The notes below the pieces were generated by a model. The model was not told where the DNA came from and did no database searches. It saw nothing but the letters and a program-made list of their open reading frames with translations. Shown here one piece after another: positions 54,582-64,000 of a DNA stretch of 64,000 nucleotides (positions are counted from its first letter, which is position 1; the number at the start of each line of letters is the position of its first letter). Position numbers and translations under genes: made by a program. The DNA is from Calothrix sp. NIES-4105 (lineage in GTDB: Bacteria > Cyanobacteriota > Cyanobacteriia > Cyanobacteriales > Nostocaceae), in assembly GCF_002368415.1 (NCBI RefSeq), contig NZ_AP018290.1:1801470-1865469 (forward strand), written 5' to 3'.

Positions 54582-54648
54582 AAGTGCGCTCGTGCTGAGT
54601 ATTAACTCTTAACTTCACTCAGTACTCAGAACTCAGCACTCATCACTA
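54582..54648. repeat. Short STRR hairpin
   Basis: AAGTGCGCTCGTGCTGAGT and its later TCAGTACTCAGAACTCAGCACT units between the DUF1614 remnant and ftsH. The ftsH ribosome-binding site follows at once. Confidence 0.7.
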
Positions 54649-54671
54649 AAAAAATTTTGGAGGATATATTA

Positions 54672-56612
54672 ATGCCGGTAGAAACGAATAATAACAAAAA
54701 TAAGATCAAGCCACCGCGCGTTAGGCAGTTTGGTGGAAGCTTATTGGTTCTACTAACGCTGCTGTTAGTACTAAATTTAATCGTTCCTAGTTTCTTTGGA
54801 CCGAAGTTACCACAAATTCCTTACAGTGACTTTATCGTGCAAGTACAAGCAGGTAAAGTAGATAAGGCGATTGTAGGTAATGACCGAATTCAATACTCGA
54901 TTAAAACTCAAACTCCTGAAGGTAAGGAAGTTGAGCAGGTTTTCCAAACTACGCCTGTTGCGCTAGACCTTGACTTACCTAAGATTCTACGCGATAACAA
55001 AGTCGAATTTGCGGCGCCACCTCCAGATCAAAATGGTTGGATAGGCACTTTATTAAGCTGGGTTTTACCTCCATTAATATTTGTTGGTATTTGGGGTTTC
55101 TTCCTTAACCGTCAAGGTGGTGGTCCTGCTGCATTAACAGTTGGTAAAAGCAAAGCGCGTATTTACTCTGAAGGCAGCACAGGCGTAAAATTTAGTGATG
55201 TAGCAGGTATCGAAGAAGCTAAAGCTGAATTAGAAGAAGTTGTAGACTTTCTCAAAAACGCCGATAAATATACTCGCCTTGGTGCGAAAATTCCTAAAGG
55301 TGCCTTACTTGTTGGCCCTCCAGGAACAGGTAAAACTCTCTTAGCAAAAGCTATTGCTGGAGAAGCAGGTGTACCTTTCTTTAGCATCTCCGGTTCTGAG
55401 TTTATCGAATTATTCGTTGGTGTTGGTGCCGCGCGTGTACGTGATTTATTCGAGCAAGCCAAACAGCAATCTCCCTGTATTGTATTTATAGATGAGTTAG
55501 ACGCTTTAGGAAAATCGCGAGCAGGAAGTGGTGGTTTCTACGGTGGAAACGACGAACGCGAACAAACCCTCAACCAGTTGCTTACAGAAATGGATGGGTT
55601 TGATGCAAACACTGGTGTAATTATCATCGCAGCTACAAACCGTCCTGAAGTACTTGACGCTGCATTGCGTCGTCCTGGACGTTTTGACCGTCAAGTTGTT
55701 GTAGACCGTCCTGATAAAATTGGTCGGGAAGCAATTCTTAAGGTTCACGCACGTAACGTAAAATTAGACTCTGACGTTGATTTAGCGGTAATTGGTACAA
55801 GAACACCTGGTTTTGCTGGTGCTGACTTAGCTAACTTGGTCAACGAAGCTGCATTAATGGCAGCACGTAACAACCGTGAAGCGGTCAAAATGGTTGACTT
55901 TAACGAAGCTATTGAACGGTTAATTGCCGGTTTAGAAAAACGTTCGCGCGTTCTCAACGAAACCGAGAAAAAGACCGTTGCTTATCACGAAGTTGGACAC
56001 GCTATCATCGGCGCCTTAATGCCTGGTGCTGGTAAAGTAGAGAAAATCTCAATCGTTCCGCGTGGTGTTGGTGCTTTAGGATACACTATTCAAATGCCAG
56101 AAGAAGACCGCTTCTTGATGATAGAAGACGAGATTCGCGGTAGAATAGCCACCCTTTTAGGTGGACGTTCAGCAGAAGAAACCGTATTTGGAAAAGTTTC
56201 TACTGGCGCCAGTGACGACATTCAAAAAGCCACCGAACTAGCAGAACGTTACGTAACCTTATACGGAATGAGCGACCAACTTGGGCCAGTAGCATTCGAG
56301 AAAATGCAGCAACAATTTATCGAAGGATACCCCAACTCACGGCGCCAAATTAGCCCACAAGTAGCAGAGCAAATTGACCGTGAAGTTAAGATGATAATCG
56401 ATAACGCTCACCATATGGCTTTAAGTATTCTCACTCTAAACCGTGATTTATTAGAGAATACTGCTACTGAGTTATTAGAACGCGAAGTCCTCGAAGGTAA
56501 TGAACTACGCAGCAAACTCGAAACTGCTAAGGCACCTTACGATATGTCAGAGTGGTTACGAAGCGGTAAGTTAGACCAAGATAAACCCCTAATGCAAACT
56601 CTTCTCAATTAA
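54672..56612 (+). CDS. ftsH: ATP-dependent zinc metalloprotease FtsH
   Basis: The 646-residue protein has two N-terminal membrane segments (about 22-42 and 126-145), an AAA+ domain with Walker A GPPGTGKT (215-222), Walker [12 protein letters not shown], a second region of homology ([19 protein letters not shown]), and the zinc site HEVGH near residue 437. It degrades membrane proteins, including damaged photosystem subunits. I start at ATG 54672 because GGAGG lies 8 nt before it. Cyanobacteria have several FtsH; I cannot say which this is. Confidence 0.95.
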   Translation: MPVETNNNKNKIKPPRVRQFGGSLLVLLTLLLVLNLIVPSFFGPKLPQIPYSDFIVQVQAGKVDKAIVGNDRIQYSIKTQTPEGKEVEQVFQTTPVALDLDLPKILRDNKVEFAAPPPDQNGWIGTLLSWVLPPLIFVGIWGFFLNRQGGGPAALTVGKSKARIYSEGSTGVKFSDVAGIEEAKAELEEVVDFLKNADKYTRLGAKIPKGALLVGPPGTGKTLLAKAIAGEAGVPFFSISGSEFIELFVGVGAARVRDLFEQAKQQSPCIVFIDELDALGKSRAGSGGFYGGNDEREQTLNQLLTEMDGFDANTGVIIIAATNRPEVLDAALRRPGRFDRQVVVDRPDKIGREAILKVHARNVKLDSDVDLAVIGTRTPGFAGADLANLVNEAALMAARNNREAVKMVDFNEAIERLIAGLEKRSRVLNETEKKTVAYHEVGHAIIGALMPGAGKVEKISIVPRGVGALGYTIQMPEEDRFLMIEDEIRGRIATLLGGRSAEETVFGKVSTGASDDIQKATELAERYVTLYGMSDQLGPVAFEKMQQQFIEGYPNSRRQISPQVAEQIDREVKMIIDNAHHMALSILTLNRDLLENTATELLEREVLEGNELRSKLETAKAPYDMSEWLRSGKLDQDKPLMQTLLN

Positions 56613-56618
56613 TATAAT

Positions 56619-56704
56619 AGTGCTGAGTTGAAAGTGCGCTCGTGCTGAGTAAAGTTGAAAGTGTGGAGTCCCAACTCAGAACTCAGCACGAGCGCACTTT
56701 TTAC
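56619..56704. repeat. STRR array with GTGCGCTCGTGCTGAG units
   Basis: Units on the left (AGTGCTGAGTTGAAAGTGCG) face the inverted CTCAGCACGAGCGCACTTT on the right. The same CGTGCTGAG variant occurs in rnpB and before ftsH. Located between convergent genes. Confidence 0.75.
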
Positions 56705-56707
56705 TGT

Positions 56708-57655
56708 TTATTTCCACTGTTGAGTTAATTGATCTAATTCCCCAACTTCATCATTACTTAATCGCCAACCAAGCGCACCAGCATTTTGTACTACCTGTTC
56801 AGCAGTTTTGGCGCCTGCAATTGGAATTACATTACCTTGGCAAATCAACCAGTTTAAAGCAACTTGGGCAGGTGTACGACCGTATTTCTCACCTAACTGG
56901 CGTAATGAAGTTAATACTGGCTCAATTTTTTGCAAACCATCTTGTTTAAATCTAGGGTCTACTTTTCTTGCTCCTGTTGGAGTGGCGCCACCTTGGGTAC
57001 TATATTTACCAGTTAATAAGCCTTGAGCTAAAGGACTATAAGCCAAAATTGTCACACCTAATTCACGTGCGGTATCTGTAACACCCTTACTTTCAACTTG
57101 GCGAGTAATCAATGAGTATCGCACTTGGTTAACAGCCAAAGGAACACCACGTCGAGCAAGTAATTGATGTGCCTCACGCATTTGCTCTGCTGAATAATTA
57201 CTTACCCCAACAGCCGCTATTCTTCCACGCTGCACTTCGTCAGCAAGTGCATTCATCAGCGTATGCTGGCTCATTAAGAAAGCAAATGGCCAATGCACCT
57301 GATATAAATCAATCCGTTCAAGCTCTAGACGTTTCAAACTCGCTGTTAAAGCATCTGCAACCGCTTGACCACTAAAGCGCCACGGCGCCGGACCAAACTT
57401 AGTCGCAATTTGCACAGGTTTATCAGCCTGCTTCATGAATTGCCCTAAGAATTTCTCCGATAACCCCAATCCGTAGACTTCTGCTGTATCGAAGAACGTC
57501 ACACCCGCGTCTAACGATGCTTTAAACGCACTTTGCAATTCGTCGGCGCCGTAATTGCTGCCGTAATTCCAAAACAGCTTATCACCCCAAGCCCAAGTAC
57601 CAATGCAGAGGGGAGTTACTGCTGGACCATTTTGCCCCAGTCTGATGGTTTCCAC
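56708..57655 (-). CDS. Aldo/keto reductase
   Basis: The 315-residue TIM-barrel oxidoreductase has the catalytic Asp and Tyr in FFDTAEVYGLG, the Lys in IATKFGPAPW, the His in LYQVHWPFAF, and NADPH-binding VIPIAGAKTAEQV. It reduces aldehydes or ketones; the substrate is unknown. The start follows GTTTCC and no strong ribosome-binding site is visible. Confidence 0.9.
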   Translation of the reverse strand: METIRLGQNGPAVTPLCIGTWAWGDKLFWNYGSNYGADELQSAFKASLDAGVTFFDTAEVYGLGLSEKFLGQFMKQADKPVQIATKFGPAPWRFSGQAVADALTASLKRLELERIDLYQVHWPFAFLMSQHTLMNALADEVQRGRIAAVGVSNYSAEQMREAHQLLARRGVPLAVNQVRYSLITRQVESKGVTDTARELGVTILAYSPLAQGLLTGKYSTQGGATPTGARKVDPRFKQDGLQKIEPVLTSLRQLGEKYGRTPAQVALNWLICQGNVIPIAGAKTAEQVVQNAGALGWRLSNDEVGELDQLTQQWK

Positions 57656-58225
57656 AGTTAGTTTAATTTTTGTAATTTACATTTCTTTACCTTTATAGTT
57701 TATCGCTGCTTTTTACAAAGCGACAAATTTATATTTTTTGACCAAAGAGAGAACTTGCCGGGGTCGGCTTGGGTCCCGGCAAAGTTCGGTAGGCACAGAG
57801 AAACAGAGTCGGGATACTTTTATAAATCTTTAAAGGTGTTTTTAATTTGTGAATATAAAAACTAAAATGCCAATAGCGTTTTAGTTTTATAAATTTATGC
57901 ATTAAACAAAAGGTATAATTTTAACTTGCTGTTAATTTAGATAATAGATATAAATATAATTCTTTTCTTGATAATCTTAAACAAGCTGCCTTTAGTCAAT
58001 ACAAATAAACACTGCAAAACAAATTCTCACACATAAATATTAAACCCATTAAACCAATTCGCAATTCGCAATTTGCAATTCGCAATTATGTTTTGAGATG
58101 GGGATGAGTGACCCCAACTCAAAACAAGCAAAGAAAGCATGGGATGGGGAATTAAACCCCTCTAACTGGTTAAATCCTTAGCATAGGCTTATAGCCTCTG
58201 CTACGATAAAATCTAGACAATTCTA
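57656..58225. other. Spacer with short repeats, no gene seen
   Basis: About 570 bp. A GGTCGGCTTGGGTCCCGGCA hairpin-like stretch lies near 57761. A 7-bp TTCGCAA tandem repeat lies at 58062-58087. GGGGTCACTCATCCCC-type inverted sequence lies near 58105. The ATAGGCTTATAGCC element is at 58178-58204. No gene was found. Confidence 0.5.
58178..58204. repeat. ATAGGCTTATAGCC element
   Basis: TTAGCATAGGCTTATAGCCT followed by CTGCTAC; imperfect palindrome related to 10276, 33522 and 42020. Directly downstream of the pentapeptide-repeat gene. Confidence 0.6.
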
Positions 58226-59941
58226 TTAACACAAACCCAACTTTTGTTTTAGCGCAATAGGTACATTTAGTGCGTTTTCTAAACCGCGCGCTTCCCAACT
58301 TTGATTATCATTCCAAATTACACCCTCCAAGTTGGCGCCGCTAAAATCAGTACCATCTAAAATAGCATAACTAATATTTGTATAACTTAAATCAGCACCA
58401 TTAAAAATGGCGCCTGTTAGATTGCTGCTAGTAAGATTTGCACCTGTTAAATTTGCATAACTCAAGTCTGTACCATACAAAACAGCTTCGCTAAGGTCTG
58501 CATCGTGTAAATTAGCTTGACTCAAAATAACTCCACTCAAATCAGCTTCACTTAAATTTACATTAGCTAGGTTTACACCATTAAGGTCAGCACCAAGTAA
58601 AATACAAGAGTTCAGATTGGCGCCACCAAAGAAAGCACCGCTAAGTTTGGCATAGCTTAAATCAGCAGCGTGCAGTACAGCATTTTCAAGGTTAGCGCTA
58701 AACATTATTGAATCACTTAAATTAGTTCCTGTTAAATTAGCACCTCTAAGATTTACACCACTTACATCAGCACGACACAAGTCAGCTTGACTGAGATTAG
58801 CACCTTCTAAATTGGCACCACTAAAGAAAGCACCGAAGCAAGTCGCACTTTTAAAAATCGCATTACTGATTACAGCATCTCGGAGATTAGCACCTGCAAG
58901 GAGTGCGCCTGTAAAGACCGCTCCAGCCAAGTCGCAACTACTCAGGTCAGCATAACTTAAATCGGCGCCAGCTAAGTTAGCACCCTTAAAGCAAGCACCG
59001 CTAAAATTAGTGCTGCTGAGGTCTGCACGTCGTAATATCGCATTACTAAGATTGGCACTACTTAGATTTGCATCACCTAAATTGGCAGCACTCAAATTCG
59101 CATTTGTAAAATTGGCGCCTGTAAAGTTAGCATTACCTAAATATGTACCCGTAAGAATTGCACCCGCAAAATTTACACCCGTTAAATTAGCATCCCCAAG
59201 ATAGGCGCCGCTAAAGTTTCCACTGTAAAGGAATTCGCCTACAGTACTAGCAAAATTACCAACTTCTACAGAATCGCTATAGTTAATAACGCGAAGCAAT
59301 TGTGATGTGAAAAAGTTATCAGTATCCGGCAGTCCAGAAGGATAAAATATTATCTTTTGCTTAAGTTCTTCAAATTTCTGTGCGTAACGGTGTAGTTCCA
59401 AAAGCAGAATAAACACATTCAGCCCAGTATATATATCTACTGAACGCAATCCGAGCATAATATTTTTGGCGAGAAGTTGCGCCATTTTTTGCTGTGGTAA
59501 ATTCGCGTCGGATAATGCGTCGATAAATTCGCCTTGGCACCAGCGCTGATAAAACTTACTTAGACGCTCAAAAACCTGAATTGGATAAAATTTATTGTTC
59601 TTACTAAGTCGCGCAATAACAGCTTCCACATTTTCCGCTTTTAGCGCGCGCTCACCAAGCAAATTGTAAAGTTCTGTATATAAAGCTGTATCGTCGATGA
59701 GCCAAACGTTTTGCTCTTTTATCTCACCCCATTCTATCAAGCCAGAATATAATTGTTCATTCATTAACAAATGCTGTAGATTTTTGGAACTGGCAAAATG
59801 CCTTTTCGACAGCCCACTCCCGTTTTTCCTTAAGATGAACCCAGCTTTGCCCACAACGCCCGCCTTATTTAACTTTTGATGCGCCCAAGCACCCCTTACA
59901 TAAGTTCCTAATTGCTTCCAGACTTGAGATAAATCTGACAT
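58226..59941 (-). CDS. Pentapeptide-repeat protein with unique N-terminal domain
   Basis: The protein has 571 residues. Residues 1 to about 230 form a helical domain of unknown kind (QVWKQLGTYVRGAWAHQKL). From about 235 to 555, more than fifty A(N/D)LXX repeats follow (ANLTGVNFAGAILTGTYLG and similar), which fold as a right-handed quadrilateral helix. The C-terminus is a short tail (ALNVPIALKQKLGLC). No signal peptide. Such proteins may bind other proteins or mimic DNA; this long form has no known role. Confidence 0.82.
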   Translation of the reverse strand: MSDLSQVWKQLGTYVRGAWAHQKLNKAGVVGKAGFILRKNGSGLSKRHFASSKNLQHLLMNEQLYSGLIEWGEIKEQNVWLIDDTALYTELYNLLGERALKAENVEAVIARLSKNNKFYPIQVFERLSKFYQRWCQGEFIDALSDANLPQQKMAQLLAKNIMLGLRSVDIYTGLNVFILLLELHRYAQKFEELKQKIIFYPSGLPDTDNFFTSQLLRVINYSDSVEVGNFASTVGEFLYSGNFSGAYLGDANLTGVNFAGAILTGTYLGNANFTGANFTNANLSAANLGDANLSSANLSNAILRRADLSSTNFSGACFKGANLAGADLSYADLSSCDLAGAVFTGALLAGANLRDAVISNAIFKSATCFGAFFSGANLEGANLSQADLCRADVSGVNLRGANLTGTNLSDSIMFSANLENAVLHAADLSYAKLSGAFFGGANLNSCILLGADLNGVNLANVNLSEADLSGVILSQANLHDADLSEAVLYGTDLSYANLTGANLTSSNLTGAIFNGADLSYTNISYAILDGTDFSGANLEGVIWNDNQSWEARGLENALNVPIALKQKLGLC

Positions 59942-60367
59942 AGTTATATCCGAGTCGTACTATATTACAAATGCCCGTAAAAGCTGTAATCAAAGAATTT
60001 TACTTATTAGCAAGCTACTATCAAGCTGTTTAACAACGTATTGTTTCATACATGGAATCTTTTTTAGTATACGATAACGAATAAGTTCCCTCCCAACTGA
60101 CTACAAACTTTATCTTTGGTCAAAATAAAATATCTATCAAAAGAGTATTTCACTTTTTGGTAAACATAAAGTTTGTGATTAAGTTGTTTATACTATTTCT
60201 TTAGCTTGTTTACTAGTCAAATATAAAAATAATTACGTACTTTTTGCTACAGACACGATTGTTAGCAAAAATACTACAGTAAGGCAGTACCAAAAGTGCA
60301 GCTAGACAGAGTAAACACACTTGTTACCGCGATAAAACGCTGTTAGATACACAATAGGGTGATTTGG
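59942..60367. other. Spacer, no gene seen
   Basis: About 425 bp of AT-rich DNA between divergent genes. No repeat family found. AGGGTG at 60356-60361 is the likely ribosome-binding site of the metalloprotease gene. Confidence 0.45.
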
Positions 60368-63307
60368 ATGAAGCGATTAACTTCTTATATAGTTTTGTTA
60401 CGTGGTTTAGTTGTAGGTATTACTACCGCTAGCTTAATGACCTATTCTGTCAATGCGATAGCGCAGACTGCTGTAGATAATGGCACGCGCGCACGTTTAG
60501 GAGCAGAGAAAACCAAACAGTTACCAAAACGGGAACGGTTAGGCAGAAGTCAGGTATGGGTATTAAATCAAAAGCAGGTAGACAAGCAAAACTTCACGTG
60601 GGTAGTCAATGATATTAAGAAAGCTAAAGAGCAACCCCTGCTACAACTTGCAAAGGCGCCTTCTAGTCCAAGTAAAAAACCAAGTGATACCACAAAACCA
60701 CCAAAACGTGATGACCTAGAATCGTTTGATGAAGTAACTAAAGATACACAACGCTCGGAAGGTTTATTTACTTTGTATCGAAACAAAGAGAAAAATAAAA
60801 TCTATCTAGAGATTAAACCAGAACAGTTAAACAAAAATTTTCTGGCAACCGCAACGCTTGAGTCAGGTATTGGTGAAGGTGGAATTTACAGCGGAATGCC
60901 ACTGCAAGATTTTTTATTTTACTTTAAACGGGTAAATAATAACTTACAGTTCGTTGTTCGCAATGTTAATTTTCGTACCCGTGAAGGAGATCCACAAGCT
61001 CGGTCACTCGCGCGGTCGTTCAGCGACTCTGTTCTTTATAACATTTCACTTAAAAGTATTCATCCTCAACGTAAAACGCTTTTAATTGACTTAGGTGACA
61101 TATTATTAACCGATGTATCTGGATTATCAGCGAGTATCGGGGTTGGTGCAGGTGGAGACCAGTCATATTTTGGTGAGGCAAAAGCTTTTCCGCAAAACTT
61201 AGAAATTGAATCGATAATGAATTTTATTGGGGGAGGTGGTAGTAGTCGCGGCAAGGAACTGGGACTACCAAATTTTGATACTTTAGCTGATAGTCGTGGG
61301 TTTACCTTAAGAGTTCACTACAGCTTATCCCAACTCCCCGAAAACAATTATCGTCCTCGTTTAGCAGACGAACGTATCGGCTACTTTGTAACAGCATATC
61401 AAGATTTATCGAACGATGACCGCAACGACCCATTTGTTCGCTACATCAACCGTTGGAATTTAGAAAAACAAGACCCACAGCAGGCAATATCACCACCGAA
61501 AAAGCCAATTGTATTTTGGATAGACAACGCAGTTCCTGTTGAGTACCGCTCGGCAATACGAGACGGTGTTTTAATGTGGAACCAAGCATTTGAGAAAGCA
61601 GGATTTAAAGATGCAATTCAAGTCAAGCAAATGCCTGATAATGCTACTTGGGATCCTGCCGACATACGTTATAATACGATACGTTGGATTAATACTGTAG
61701 ATGGTTATTTTGCAATGGGTCCATCACGGGTTAACCCATTGAATGGGGAAATTTTGGATGCGGACATTTTAGTTGATGCGAGCTTTGTACGCGCGTTAAA
61801 AAATGATTATCGGCAAATCGTCCAACCCAACCAAGTCCAAAACAGAACTTCAATCTCAGCATTAATGCAAAACCGCATGTTATGTACCAATGGACTTGAA
61901 GCTAAAGCATTTGGAGATAAAGCCAAACCTGAAAATTCTTCCAATTTTCTTGGTCGCGTTTCTCGTCTCGCAGGCGAGTATGATTTATGTTATGGAATGG
62001 AAGCGTCGAATCAGTTCGCTTTTGGCAAAATGGCAATGACGATGTTACCAGGTGCCATTACAACCAGCGAACAAATCAAAACTTATATTCACGAGTATTT
62101 AAAACTAATTATTGCCCATGAAGTTGGACATACTTTAGGCTTACGGCATAATTTTCGTGGCAGCACAATGTTGAAACCAGAGGAGATGAACGATACTGGA
62201 ATTACGCATAAACGCGGTTTAACAACATCGGTAATGGATTACATCCCCCCAAATATAGCGCCCAAAGGTGTAAAGCAGGGAGATTACTTCCCCAGTATGG
62301 TTGGTCCCTATGACGAATGGGTAATTAAATACGGATATACACCAATTCCGACTACAACAACAGCTGCTGAGAAACCATTTCTTGAGGCAATGGCAAAAGA
62401 GTCAAGTAAACCTGAATATACTTATGCTACCGACGAGGATATGTTGGATCTTGACCCAACAGTTAATGCTTGGGATAACAGCGGTAACGTGCTGCTTTAC
62501 TCACAATGGCAACTCGATAACTCACGTCAACTATGGGATTTAATCAACAAGCGTTATCCTTCAGATGATAGAGATTACAGCGACATCAGCGAACAATTTG
62601 GTACCGTTCTTGGCAACTATTTCCAAAATATTTTCTTTACCACCAAATATATCGGAGGTCAATCTTTTTACCGTGTCCGTGCGAACGAAGATGATAAACG
62701 CTTACCATTCCAACCTATCCCCGTTGAAAAGCAGCGACAAGCGCTCTTCACTTTACAAAAATACGTATTTGCCGAAGATGCTTTTAACTTCCCACCCGAA
62801 CTATTAAATAAACTGGCCCCTTCTCGTTGGCGCCATTGGGGAACCAGAACGCGAGTCGGCAGATTAGACTATCCAATACACGACTTAGTATTATTCATCC
62901 AGACTAGTGTACTAGTTGACTTACTATCAGGAGATCGTCTCTCACGTCTCAAAGATATTGAACTCAAATCAGCATCCGACAAAGCACTAACAATACCCGA
63001 ATTATTTGATACATTACAGGAGGGAATTTGGACAGAAGTAGTAAAATCCAAAAATAAAGAAATTAAAATTTCCAGCCTACGAAGAGGTATACAGCGTCAA
63101 TACCTAGACCTTTTAACCTCAATGGTGCTGCGTAAAGAACAAGAAAGAATTCCTGAAGACGCGCGCACAATAGCATGGTATAAGCTCAAACAACTCGACG
63201 ACAAACTCAAATCAGTAGACTCAAAAGACGAATACACCAAAGCACATATTTTAGAAACGCGCGACCGAATAGATAAAGTCCTCAGCGCGCGAATCCAATC
63301 AAACTAA
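60368..63307 (+). CDS. Large zinc-dependent metalloprotease (DUF5117/DUF4953-type)
   Basis: The 979-residue protein starts at ATG 60368 with AGGGTG before it; a GTG 9 nt upstream is an alternative. A signal peptide (LLRGLVVGITTASLMTYSVN) ends near AIAQ. A basic linker and a beta-rich region follow (KIYLEIKPEQLNKNFLATAT), then the metzincin-like zinc motif HEVGHTLGLRHN near residue 583 and VMDYIPPN as the Met-turn. The C-terminal 250 residues are helical. It is probably secreted to the periplasm. Substrate unknown. Confidence 0.85.
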   Translation: MKRLTSYIVLLRGLVVGITTASLMTYSVNAIAQTAVDNGTRARLGAEKTKQLPKRERLGRSQVWVLNQKQVDKQNFTWVVNDIKKAKEQPLLQLAKAPSSPSKKPSDTTKPPKRDDLESFDEVTKDTQRSEGLFTLYRNKEKNKIYLEIKPEQLNKNFLATATLESGIGEGGIYSGMPLQDFLFYFKRVNNNLQFVVRNVNFRTREGDPQARSLARSFSDSVLYNISLKSIHPQRKTLLIDLGDILLTDVSGLSASIGVGAGGDQSYFGEAKAFPQNLEIESIMNFIGGGGSSRGKELGLPNFDTLADSRGFTLRVHYSLSQLPENNYRPRLADERIGYFVTAYQDLSNDDRNDPFVRYINRWNLEKQDPQQAISPPKKPIVFWIDNAVPVEYRSAIRDGVLMWNQAFEKAGFKDAIQVKQMPDNATWDPADIRYNTIRWINTVDGYFAMGPSRVNPLNGEILDADILVDASFVRALKNDYRQIVQPNQVQNRTSISALMQNRMLCTNGLEAKAFGDKAKPENSSNFLGRVSRLAGEYDLCYGMEASNQFAFGKMAMTMLPGAITTSEQIKTYIHEYLKLIIAHEVGHTLGLRHNFRGSTMLKPEEMNDTGITHKRGLTTSVMDYIPPNIAPKGVKQGDYFPSMVGPYDEWVIKYGYTPIPTTTTAAEKPFLEAMAKESSKPEYTYATDEDMLDLDPTVNAWDNSGNVLLYSQWQLDNSRQLWDLINKRYPSDDRDYSDISEQFGTVLGNYFQNIFFTTKYIGGQSFYRVRANEDDKRLPFQPIPVEKQRQALFTLQKYVFAEDAFNFPPELLNKLAPSRWRHWGTRTRVGRLDYPIHDLVLFIQTSVLVDLLSGDRLSRLKDIELKSASDKALTIPELFDTLQEGIWTEVVKSKNKEIKISSLRRGIQRQYLDLLTSMVLRKEQERIPEDARTIAWYKLKQLDDKLKSVDSKDEYTKAHILETRDRIDKVLSARIQSN

Positions 63308-63311
63308 AAGA

Positions 63312-63384
63312 GTTGAAAGTGCTGAGTGAGTCGTGCTGAGTAAAGTTTTCCTACTCAGCACTCAGCACTTTACACTCAGCACTA
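63312..63384. repeat. STRR hairpin
   Basis: GAAAGTGCTGAGTGAGTCGT on the left and TCAGCACTCAGCAC units on the right, between convergent genes. Confidence 0.75.
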
Positions 63385-63386
63385 AA

Positions 63387-64000
63387 TTACTCACTCTTCC
63401 ACAAATAAACTCGCTTATCAAACCCACCTGTAGCAAGCGTTTGACCATCTGGACTAAATGCAACTGAACTTACCCAATCAGTATGAGCATATAAACTAGT
63501 AATTAACTCACCTGTCCTTAAATTCCAAATCTTAACTCCATCACGTGCTGCACTAGCTAAAATTTCCCCATTTGGATGTATTGCTACCGCATTTACCCAG
63601 TCATTATGTCCTGTTAATGTTCGCTCAAGCTGTGCTGCGTTAAGATTCCAAACTCTGATAGTTCGGTCACGACTTGCACTAATTAACGTTTGTCCATTTT
63701 GAGTAAACGTCAAGCTACTAACTGCATCTGAATGAGCAACATAAGAGCGCGTAACTTTACCTGTACTTAAATTCCATAGTTTGATAACACCTTTACTATC
63801 ACCACTAGCTAACACTTGACTGTCAGGACTAATTGCCAAAGAATAAATTAAGTTATCGTATTTTACCAAAGTACCTAGTGGGCGCCGCTGCAATAAATCC
63901 CAAACGCGAATACCATCAATGGCGCCGCTAACAAGTACTTTACTATCAGGAGTAACTGCTAGTGATAGTACACTAGTAGTATGAGAAACAAAAGACCTTA
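63387..64000 (-). CDS. WD40-repeat protein, 5' end outside the window
   Basis: The frame is open to the right edge. The first visible codons (near 63998) read RSFVSHTTSVLSLAVTPDSK, so the coding region is longer than any ATG or TTG start inside it. About four WD40 blades follow, ending in typical dipeptides (IRVWDL, IKLWNL, IRVWNL, VKIWNL, VYLWKSE). Cyanobacterial WD40 proteins are often kinases or NTPases with a WD40 tail, but the N-terminal part is not visible here. Confidence 0.85.
   Translation of the reverse strand, partial: RSFVSHTTSVLSLAVTPDSKVLVSGAIDGIRVWDLLQRRPLGTLVKYDNLIYSLAISPDSQVLASGDSKGVIKLWNLSTGKVTRSYVAHSDAVSSLTFTQNGQTLISASRDRTIRVWNLNAAQLERTLTGHNDWVNAVAIHPNGEILASAARDGVKIWNLRTGELITSLYAHTDWVSSVAFSPDGQTLATGGFDKRVYLWKSE

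Noticed and set aside
59010-59204. Repeat-rich frame with KLA units
   Set aside because: Antisense of the pentapeptide repeats.
1-64000. Looking for HIP1 (GCGATCGC)
   Set aside because: No full copy was seen; the nearest is GCGATCGT near 43014.

Overview
The window looks like chromosome of a filamentous, probably heterocyst-forming cyanobacterium (Nostocales). It is AT-rich and has long, repeat-laden intergenic spacers. It carries 7-bp tandem repeats of the STRR type (GTGCTGA/TCAGCAC) and typical cyanobacterial families: DUF1822, DUF928, CHAT/CHASE2, DUF5331, PEP-CTERM, pentapeptide repeats, and a groEL with CIRCE but no adjacent groES. The palindrome GGCGCC occurs about a hundred times by my eye count. 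The usual cyanobacterial palindrome HIP1 (GCGATCGC) was not seen.

Layout. 1-10.3 kb: two sets of a signalling module. On the minus strand are a sigma-70-like protein, DUF1822, a CHAT-caspase/CHASE2 membrane protein and DUF928. On the plus strand a second sigma-70-like gene is followed by a second DUF1822 gene. An orphan osmoprotectant-type ABC ATPase lies between them. 10.3-14 kb: a small barrel-like protein, a toxin-antitoxin pair whose PIN toxin has an in-frame stop, a Gfo/Idh/MocA oxidoreductase, and a tandem duplication of a coiled-coil gene with 42-bp internal repeats. 14-20 kb: PEP-CTERM protein, thioredoxin, a two-TM unknown, cysteine synthase, 2Fe-2S ferredoxin, DUF5331, neutral zinc peptidase. 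20-24 kb: a conserved unknown, two tandem VWA proteins, ExbD/ExbB. 24-28.5 kb: CtpA-type protease, IspG, lipid kinase.

28.6-29.3 kb: the most interesting segment. A tandem array of short minus-strand units each has a TCCGGA/TCCTGA box, a fixed spacing of 37-38 nt, a conserved 5' end (AGATGCACCC) and a Rho-independent terminator whose stem sequence differs in every copy. This is the architecture of the heterocyst-specific small RNA array NsiR1.

29.4-48 kb: RibD-C reductase, sensor histidine kinase, oxidoreductase, RNase III next to rnpB (which contains STRR sequence), CorA, GroEL, a WecA/MraY-like transferase, FabG, a Crp-family regulator, a filamentous-haemagglutinin-like exoprotein, a small protein with a Cys-rich tail (possible RiPP precursor), a class II glutamine amidotransferase, an SDR and a NUDIX enzyme. 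48-57.7 kb: photolyase, AI-2E family protein, then a decayed stretch (broken HTH gene, ABC ATPase fragment lacking Walker A, internally deleted DUF1614 gene), then FtsH and an aldo/keto reductase. 58-64 kb: pentapeptide-repeat protein, large zinc metalloprotease, and a WD40 protein running off the right edge.

Most genes are single units or short operons. I saw no tRNA, CRISPR array, prophage or intact insertion sequence.
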